A DNA stretch of 64,000 bases from assembly GCA_964023205.1 (NCBI GenBank), contig OZ026840.1, forward strand, positions 11,828,603 to 11,892,602. Direction: 5' to 3'. A model generated the notes under the pieces. That model saw nothing but the letters and a program-made list of their open reading frames with translations. It did not search any database and had not been told where the DNA came from. Of the stretch, positions 57,437-64,000 are shown piece by piece (within the stretch, counting starts at the first letter, position 1; each line of letters starts with the position of its first letter). The DNA comes from Lutraria lutraria. Its lineage: Eukaryota; Mollusca; Bivalvia; Venerida; Mactridae. Position numbers and translations under genes: made by a program.

Positions 57437-57580
57437 CATGGAACGACGGGATCTAGTGTAACAATTACATGGTGGATGTAAAAAAATGTATATCTTTGGC
57501 CCGCATCAAAATTCATCCGCGCATACCGAGTGACGGATATGGAAAGCTGAACTGTCGTCGTTCAGTTTTAAAAAACTATT
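57437..57580 (+). repeat. Anonymous dispersed repeat Y, copy 2
   Basis: Matches 19938-20070 from 'ggaac' through 'tgtaacaatt', 'tggatgt', 'catcaaaattcatccgcgc', 'cgagtgacgg' and 'gaaagctgaa'. It shares 'gtcgttcagtt' with the inverted copy at 39850. Confidence 0.8.
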
Positions 57581-58345
57581 CCAAATCATTTAAATTCTGC
57601 AACATACATTTACACTGTGCCTGAGCTTCATCGTATGCTGACATTGTTTCTGTACAAGACATTGAAAGGCATGAACTTAAGCAATTATGTCGACATAAAG
57701 TTTTTGGTTTGACATACCAAATTTGGAGATTTTTTTCTGAATACAGAATTGTCATCAGGGATGCTTTTCTGGTTTTAAAAATTGTTCAAATATGGTATAG
57801 CTCTACTTATCAAATGTCCTTTACTAAAAGTTCAGATTAACATTTAACTGTTTTATTTATAAAAAACACTTATCGTTTTAGATGTTTGTGCTTTTAGACA
57901 TCGACACTGCAGAGACATATTCTTTTGAACACAATTGGTTCCGTGGTCTATTTTCATCTGTCACGGCAAAAGTAAGATTAAATTGCATAGGCTAGGTTGC
58001 TATAGATATATATTCCATAATAACAATCTATAAACAACAAGTAAAGATATTCCTCTAAGTGAAGCGGCAGCAATGTTGGCGTGTTCAGATGACAGCTGTC
58101 AGGAATTTGATTACAACGAATCTGAAATTTTGAACATTTCTACGACAGTGTTAAGGAATGCATTTCTATTTAGTGAAGTAAAGATGAATACCTTTTATAA
58201 CATTGTAAGTGATATAAGAGTATCAATAAGAGACAATGATCATCAAAGATGTTAGATGACAAACATGGCAATAACAGCAACTCAGGATATCCTGGGATAC
58301 TGACAAATGTAGTTTTTTAAATACAACTATTTAAGGTGGGTGTTC
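57581..58345. other. AT-rich sequence without a recognised gene
   Basis: The + strand ORF 58073-58255 (60 codons, acidic N-terminus) has no recognisable motif. Confidence 0.4.
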
Positions 58346-58515
58346 TAGATCTAGTTGTGGTTCCTGACTAGTTATCCCTCTCCACTCACCGCTACGAGTT
58401 CGAACATGTGAGGAAGCTGTCCAACTAGGTTCAGAAGGTCGCTGGTTCTATCAAGGGGGCTTCCAATGATAAACCTGGAACAATCGTAGATTCACCTCGG
58501 CTGTTGATCCCACGT
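58346..58515 (+). mobile_element. tRNA-derived SINE, head and body
   Basis: B-box-like 'gctacgagttcgaac' (58391-58405), followed by 'gtgaggaagctgtccaacta', 'gaaggtcgctggttcta' and 'gataaacctgg', a layout typical of molluscan SINE bodies. The 3' tail is missing or degraded. Confidence 0.65.
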
Positions 58516-59906
58516 TCATAACTACTAGTATTGAAAAATGAAACTGCAAAAATCAAATATTGTATCTTTCAGTTACATGTTTTATTTGAGCGCTGGTGAT
58601 GATATGCAATTCATCAATTTATCATCATCATTTATATAGTACATGTACAACAAAACGGAGGTCGGATGCCCCGTGAACTTAGAGAAAACTATATTTCACT
58701 CAAACTTTGGTCGTTGAAGTATTTGTATTGATCATGACTGGTGGTCCGACTTCAAACACTAGTGGAAAATGAAATTAAGAAAAATAGATATTGTCTATTT
58801 CAATTACATGTTTTACTCCTGTGCTGGTGGACCATGGTCTGCTGGATTAATTACTAATTAGTGTGCATTTAGCCGAAAAAAATATGTTTGTTATAGTTGG
58901 TTGCTTACAGATTCCATAATAAAACGATACAAAATAATATAATAGCGTATCAATGCATGGATAGTTGACTTAGAAATGGTTTGCAATTCAGCAATTTGAA
59001 GCATCATGGTTCCCTTGTGTAATCCTGGAAGTGTTTTGTCCAGTCCTGGTGCCGAGAAAACTAGACATGACGCGTTTCTTATAGAAATTCACTGGTTGAT
59101 AAATTATCTGTACAACTTGAGATGATATCATTCGGGACTTCTCACTGTTTATCGTTAATCGAAGTATTAACAAATATTAGATTAACTTGTCCTGTCACGT
59201 GATGTATTAAGAGAGAAAATTGGCAACAACCTGTAGAATATAATCATCTGATACTGCATTTGTGTATCATTGAATATAATAGATGCTTTTTTCTCTCAAT
59301 GTCTGTTTCCTTTGTGGAAAACACGTATGTCCCTACACTAGACAACACTTAATGGTTAATATATAGTATATTTATAGTCGTACAATTTCGATATATTAGT
59401 CTTAGACAAAGAAAATGCGAAAGTGAAAACATATTTATTTTATGACATATTCGCATGGAAAGCCACGAACATATTTAATCTTCTTGATGCAACTCGTACT
59501 GTCTGAAAACAGAGAATATCGTTGTCTGTGCTAATAATAATACATTTTATAATTCTGTATTATCGCTGTCTTGGCATTATTGCTGTCACCAAATTTGTAT
59601 TATTTAGATAACGCGACAAGGAATATTCCCGCTAACAGTTTCTTATCTTGTTTTATTTCCTGATCCTTTACCAGGCATGCAGATCAGTGCTTAGTTAAAG
59701 AGACATAATCACCAGTAGCCTGTACTTATACTCTCTTACCGCTGTGCGCTTAGAACCAAATACATTCATTTTGTACATCATTAATGGGAAAAAGCAAAGA
59801 AACCGAAGTGTTGCACAGGGTCGTTAATCAATACCACAGTTATAGTACAAAGTATTTTATGAGACCACAGATCGAACCCACGACCATTTGAACCCATTTA
59901 TTAAAA
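58516..59906. other. AT-rich sequence without a recognised gene
   Basis: Two stretches, about 58540-58585 and 58765-58820, are similar ('aaaatgaaa', 'atattgt', 'ttacatgtttta(t/c)t'), suggesting an old local duplication. No gene. Confidence 0.4.
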
Positions 59907-59980
59907 TACAGTACAACCTCCCCAGAGCGGCCCTCTGTCACAGTGAGCATCAACCTCCCTTCAACTTTACTTTAATTGTT
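59907..59980 (+). mobile_element. MITE family 2 end fragment
   Basis: 'tacagtacaacctccccaga' then 'gcggccctc' matches the outward end of the family at 11582 and 61961 (which ends 'gttgcactgta' on the other side). The rest is truncated. Confidence 0.55.
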
Positions 59981-60792
59981 TGACTCAATATCGAAGTCAT
60001 TTAGAAGCGCTCATACATATTGAAATACAAAACAAGATAACTAAACCTATCCCTGGATAAAGTTGTTGACCATTTTATCGGCTCTACGATAAATGAATGA
60101 CCTCGTGACCTCTTTCTTACCGTAATATTTCTTCACGATTATTACAGTATGCAAGACGATGTATAGATAACATCTATGACAAAGAAACTACAAATTTCTT
60201 TTCATTTCGGTTAATGTTCAAAGAAAATCGTTAGTAGCCCCATACATAGTTTAACGCTCCGAGGAACAATTAAGTGGGTACTATATTCATACTTTTTGCC
60301 ATATTTGGTAAACTAATGTGATTTCTTACAGACAGATCTACGACATTGTTATGCAAATGAAGAACCTAATATTACTTCGCGATAAACAAGAATAGGTTCT
60401 TACTCGTTGATGACGTTTTAATATCCGCTCACAAATGTTCAGTATGCAAATACAGGAACTACTTTCATCAACCACATACTGTCAATGTATTCCTACATCA
60501 GGATTTTTGCCTTTGATTTCTTCCCTTGCATTTTTTTCTCATTGCGTTTATTTTCAGACAGATATTTAAGGTAATTAATCATGGCGTAATGGACCGCACA
60601 CATTGTGAGGATAAATGTTTTGTTGTAATTAGACAAGTAGAAAAAGTAGGCAAAACAACTCAGTTGTCCGGCCTTGATATATTATAATTTGTCCAAGTTA
60701 TAGCAACCTTCAATTACTCCTTTATGAGGCTTTTAGTGGACTATTGAAGAGGCACCGTTAACTTTGTTCTCAAACCGTGTGTATGGAACTCA
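59981..60792. other. AT-rich sequence without a recognised gene
   Basis: Nothing is supported. Confidence 0.4.
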
Positions 60793-61013
60793 ATTTGGTT
60801 GGTTGTTGCGCTGGACTTGTAACTCGGCGATCCAGCTTCAATTCCCAGTCTCGGTAGATCATACTCTTCCATGAAAAGTTGGCAGTAACGGCGAATTTCC
60901 TCCATAGGTTGTCGGTTCCTTGTGTAAAAAGTGGTAGGAAAAAAGATTAGGTGTATACCCTAAAAATTTGGTTAAAATGGCGTTAAACCCAGAATAAATA
61001 AGTAAATAAGTAA
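60793..61013 (+). mobile_element. tRNA-Thr-derived SINE
   Basis: The head has 'gcgctggacttgtaactcgg' (TTGTAA loop) and B-box-like 'agcttcaattccc' (60834-60846). The body has 'ggttgtcggttccttgtg'. The tail is 'aatggcgttaaacccag' followed by (aata/agta)n. It matches the SINEs at 10625 and 26909. It is the most complete 3' end of the three. Confidence 0.85.
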
Positions 61014-61960
61014 AATATCATCTTTGATTCATTAGAAATATTTCAAGCCTATAGACTTGGACGTGCATATAACAATAGAACCAATTTGTCTTTGAACAAG
61101 TTACTTTGGTGCTATTTAATTTGTTATTGAATAGACTAAAATGAACTAACTTTACTAACAGACATTTATAATAGTCCTAAATAGTTAATGTTATTGTGAC
61201 GGCATTATATGAGGTTTAAAGTTTAAAATGATATTCATCAATCTGCTCCATTTTGTTCAATAGCTTAAATAAATCTCCCATCTTTCAATTACTTATGCAC
61301 TTAAGTTCCATACATATTTTGTATAGAATTTGAGGATTGTAGGGAAAGTGTCACTGTGTAATTCCTTAATAGTATTGTGGTCGTAACAAAATAGTCGTGT
61401 CTTTATTTCAATCCACTTAGATCTTGACAATCCCTTTAACTTGTCTGGAGGACACAAGTAAAACACTCATATCGCCTTTCAAACACGTGGAATAGACTTT
61501 ACAAGTTTTAGCAAATTGCTCTGAGAGCTAATTTTATAGATCTATTTTCTCGCCTGCAACTTGATGATATTTCGAACCACTGCACAAGCATATTAGGTTT
61601 AGTCGTCTGTAAAAGCTTCACTGGAAGGTAATTTAAAATCTAATTTTGACTAAATCTTTCTTCCATGTCGTTTAAAACGTCTACATTTATTGTTTTATTT
61701 TCATTTAACTGTGTTGTATTATTGCTTTTAGAAGTCGTAGAATTTCATAATATTTTGTGATTTATTTTACAATGACGAAGGTTGGGAATATTCCTTAGCT
61801 TGATGTATACACACAAGGGCGTTAAATTAATCTGTCTGACAATTTACTCAAGGTAGATAAGTAAATGTTTAAACATATGACAAAGGCGAAAGGGGTTGAA
61901 AGACTAGTTTTTATAAGTAGGGTTATTTTTGAAATTGGGAAACTTATTTAGTGACTTAAT
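61014..61960. other. AT-rich sequence without a recognised gene
   Basis: Nothing is supported. Confidence 0.4.
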
Positions 61961-62126
61961 ATACAGAGCGGCACTCTCTTGAGCAACAACCTCCCCTCAA
62001 CAACAACTTGATTTTTCCCACTGCATGATTAAACCATTAATTTAACCTCTCTAGAGCAACAACCTCTCAACAACAACATATGCTTGCTACTCCCAAAGGG
62101 TGTTGCTTTGGAGAGGTTGCACTGTA
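61961..62126. mobile_element. MITE family 2, copy 2
   Basis: From 'atacagagcggcactctctt' to 'gagaggttgcactgta'. 'gagcaacaacct' occurs twice inside (about 61981 and 62053), so it may be a nested or partly duplicated copy. The right half matches 11637-11722 closely ('ttgctactcccaaaggg'). Confidence 0.7.
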
Positions 62127-62258
62127 CATGTTTAAGTTTACCAGTTTGTCTTTCAGTACATTTATTCAAAGATTACGATTTCGATATAAAATAATTGGTT
62201 ACAGAATTGATGCCCAAAGCATCAAATTAAAAATAGGGTTTTCATGGGTCTCTAGATA

Positions 62259-62423
62259 TACAGACAGGCATAAGTTAGTGGTCACCTACAAATAAAGGCC
62301 AGCCTGTAAATTAAGGCATTGATTATCCAGAACAAAAATGACTTTTGAATAATGGCCATTTATCAATGAAGGTCATTTTATGTATTTTTCATTGATGATC
62401 TTTGTTTACATGTTTTTACGGTA
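62259..62423. mobile_element. MITE family 1, diverged copy D
   Basis: 'aataaaggcca', 'tgaataatggccatttatca' and 'aaggtca' repeat the family's internal phrases. The right end 'acatgtttttacggta' resembles the inverted complement of the copy B left end. The left end 'tacagacaggc' is degraded. Confidence 0.5.
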
Positions 62424-62752
62424 GATACATAAATCTATCTAATAGTCACACAGTTCATTTATAACATATCAAATAAGTTTGAGTCTCACTGTAAGAAGTC
62501 ATTAAAGATTTATATTGATATTTTTTTTCAGAAAATAAAATAAATAATGGCCATACTAAACCTGTGTAAATTACCATCATCCTATTTTTACCCTAATTTG
62601 GCGTTGAGTCCTTTTTATAGCATAGAACCAAGTAGAACAGATTCGGAGAAAACCCGAGGACGGCAAACTGGACTCAAATATAAGTCAGAGAGCATCTCGA
62701 TATAAGGAGGGCTTAGGTCTACAACATAGACGATTATCATAAGTTTAAACGT

Positions 62753-62796
62753 TATCACGATTGTGTGCATTCAAGTTAGACATCAATATGTATCTT
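62753..62796 (+). repeat. Imperfect direct repeat flanking a SINE, left arm
   Basis: 'tatcacgattgtgtgcattc' then 'aagttagacatcaatatg' resembles 63079-63116 ('tattacgggcgttcatgttc', 'gacatcaatttg'). The two arms bracket the SINE at 62809-63066. Confidence 0.6.
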
Positions 62797-62808
62797 TTTT
62801 GTTGGTAG

Positions 62809-63066
62809 CCTGTCCGGTTAGCTCAGTGGTTAGAGGGATGGTCATCTAATTAAGAGGTTGTGAGTTGTGACTCCGGGCGAGGCTTACACTGTTTGTGACA
62901 AACTTGACTGAAGTTGTTAAATTGTCCTCCACCTCTTAATTGTGTGAGGGTAGTTTGTAATGAAGTCAAGGGGGTACTGGTTAGGATCACTGTCCGTCAC
63001 GATTTAACTGAAATAATGTTGAACATGGCATTATATCCGATAAATAATTGAAATAAATAAATGAAA
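62809..63066 (+). mobile_element. tRNA-derived SINE, full length
   Basis: The head has a near-consensus A-box 'ttagctcagtgg' (62818-62829) and a weaker B-box-like 'gtgagttgtgactcc'. The body has 'gtgacaaacttgactgaagt', then 'ctgaaataatgttgaacatg' and a (aaat)n tail ending at about 63066. The tRNA-like fold is broken in the T arm, so this is a SINE rather than a tRNA gene. Confidence 0.8.
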
Positions 63067-63078
63067 TAGCTAAAATCG

Positions 63079-63116
63079 TATTACGGGCGTTCATGTTCGA
63101 CATCAATTTGTTTCTA
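63079..63116 (+). repeat. Imperfect direct repeat flanking a SINE, right arm
   Basis: The counterpart of 62753-62796, with a 4-base gap and several mismatches. Confidence 0.6.
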
Positions 63117-63619
63117 CTTTAGTTTATGCATACGCACTGTTTTACTCCTCCAAAATACCAGTACAATTGCGTGACTTTGTAAATAGTCTGAATCAACAGG
63201 CTTATGAAAGATCGCTCGGCTTTGGAGAGCTTGTCGTGAATTATCCAGATTTGTATCGACCAGTTCCTGATGGTCACTCAATGAAATTGTGTATTTGATT
63301 ATCACGCAACAAGTTAAGCTAATATATATTTTCTTACGTGATACGTCGGGAGAAAATGACCAACCCACACGAAGTCAATGTTCCGCAAATATATATATTT
63401 GTACGTTCCATTGTAAGCAGTATTAGTCACGTATATGATGTTTTGTCACAAACAACATTCGTGCGGTTCTGGGTTTTATTCCGTACGGTGATCGCCAATC
63501 TGAAAGACATTTTAAGTCACGCTCGTGAGAGAAGTGCGTGAGACTTGATGAATTAAGGGAAATAAATTAAGACAAAATCCTTAGTTTTATAGTTTGTCAA
63601 TCGTAGATACTCAGGCATT
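63117..63619. other. AT-rich sequence without a recognised gene
   Basis: The + strand ORF 63338-63541 and minus-strand ORF 63114-63368 carry no recognisable motif. Confidence 0.4.
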
Positions 63620-63762
63620 TCCATAACTGAAATACGCCTCGTACATAAGTGTAGGGTTACATTTTTCCGGTCAGTCTTTTTTCCAACGTTTTCTCAGAAT
63701 TTCAGACTTTCTAACGTGTTAATCGCTTGCGATTGATAAACCCATTGAAAGAGACAAAATGA
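63620..63762 (+). repeat. Anonymous dispersed repeat X, copy 2
   Basis: Matches 13652-13837 from 'aatacgcctcgtacataagt' through 'cattgaaagagacaaa', with shorter spacing in the middle. Confidence 0.75.
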
Positions 63763-64000
63763 CCGCCTCCCTAGCTAGTATTTCCGAGGCACTTTCTTTC
63801 GACTTCTTCCGAGTTCCGATTGATAGTTTGTATGCTTCGTTTTCTAATGTATTCTAGACCCTAGCATGAATAACACGAATTTGGCGACCATCTTGTGGTT
63901 TGGGGTATTTATCTGATTTTAGGTATTTATCTATTCTGTGATCTCTCATGGCATAATATAATATAATTATGAAGCGCATGAAAAACTATATAAACCGTAA
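63763..64000. other. AT-rich sequence without a recognised gene
   Basis: Nothing is supported up to the window edge. Confidence 0.4.

Noticed and set aside
62809..62885. Functional tRNA gene
   Set aside because: The A-box is good, but the T arm and the acceptor stem do not pair, and a SINE body and (aaat)n tail follow.

Overview
This window looks like a stretch of a metazoan nuclear genome, most likely a bivalve mollusc. It is clearly AT-rich. It has no prokaryote-style gene packing and no long non-repetitive open reading frame. It is full of repeat types I associate with bivalve genomes: tRNA-derived SINEs whose tails read like 'tgaaatattgctgaaaagtg' then 'gcgttaaaccc', a composite element with five ~160 bp core units and a terminal hairpin, short TA-flanked MITEs, and 5'-truncated non-LTR retrotransposons. 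The species cannot be named from the sequence alone.

The most striking feature is five unrelated minisatellite arrays, about 13 kb in total (a fifth of the window): 29-bp units at 1209-5442, 45-bp units at 29208-31150 (split by a 625-bp insertion), 32-bp units at 33757-37120, 35-bp units at 42549-45946, and 23-bp units at 51853-52587. Landmark variants show higher-order repeats in three of them: 493 bp (17 x 29) in the first, ~1.4 kb in the 35-bp array, and 160 bp in the 23-bp array. The 32-bp unit encodes its own small hairpin, the 35-bp array is almost G-free on the + strand, and the 45-bp unit is packed with palindromes, including CACGTG.

The mobile elements are all non-autonomous or broken. 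A LINE fragment lies on the minus strand (22573-24717): its reverse transcriptase has FIDFSKAFD, RQGECLSP and YADD, one in-frame stop and one frameshift, and it is 5' truncated. A second LINE C-terminal remnant lies at 16849-17205. There are at least nine tRNA-SINE copies, three with a tRNA-Thr-like anticodon loop. Short MITE families share a CAGTCAAACC or a 'gcaacctctc' end. A ~1.1 kb element with long imperfect TIRs and a GACATA duplication (37832-38946) and a 125-bp foldback element (49854-49978) complete the set. Two anonymous dispersed repeats recur inside the window (three and two copies).

No complete host gene can be supported. The best host-coding candidates are a short first-exon-like segment at 49244-49310 (ATG, basic/aromatic peptide, AAAG|GTAAGA donor), an internal-exon-like segment on the minus strand at 8572-8688 (also a GTAAGA donor), and a 47-codon ORF at 5633-5776 with a signal-peptide-like start. 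The rest is AT-rich intergenic or intronic sequence. I did not find evidence of a novel multi-gene system; the points of interest are repeat architecture, transposon structure and the exon candidates.
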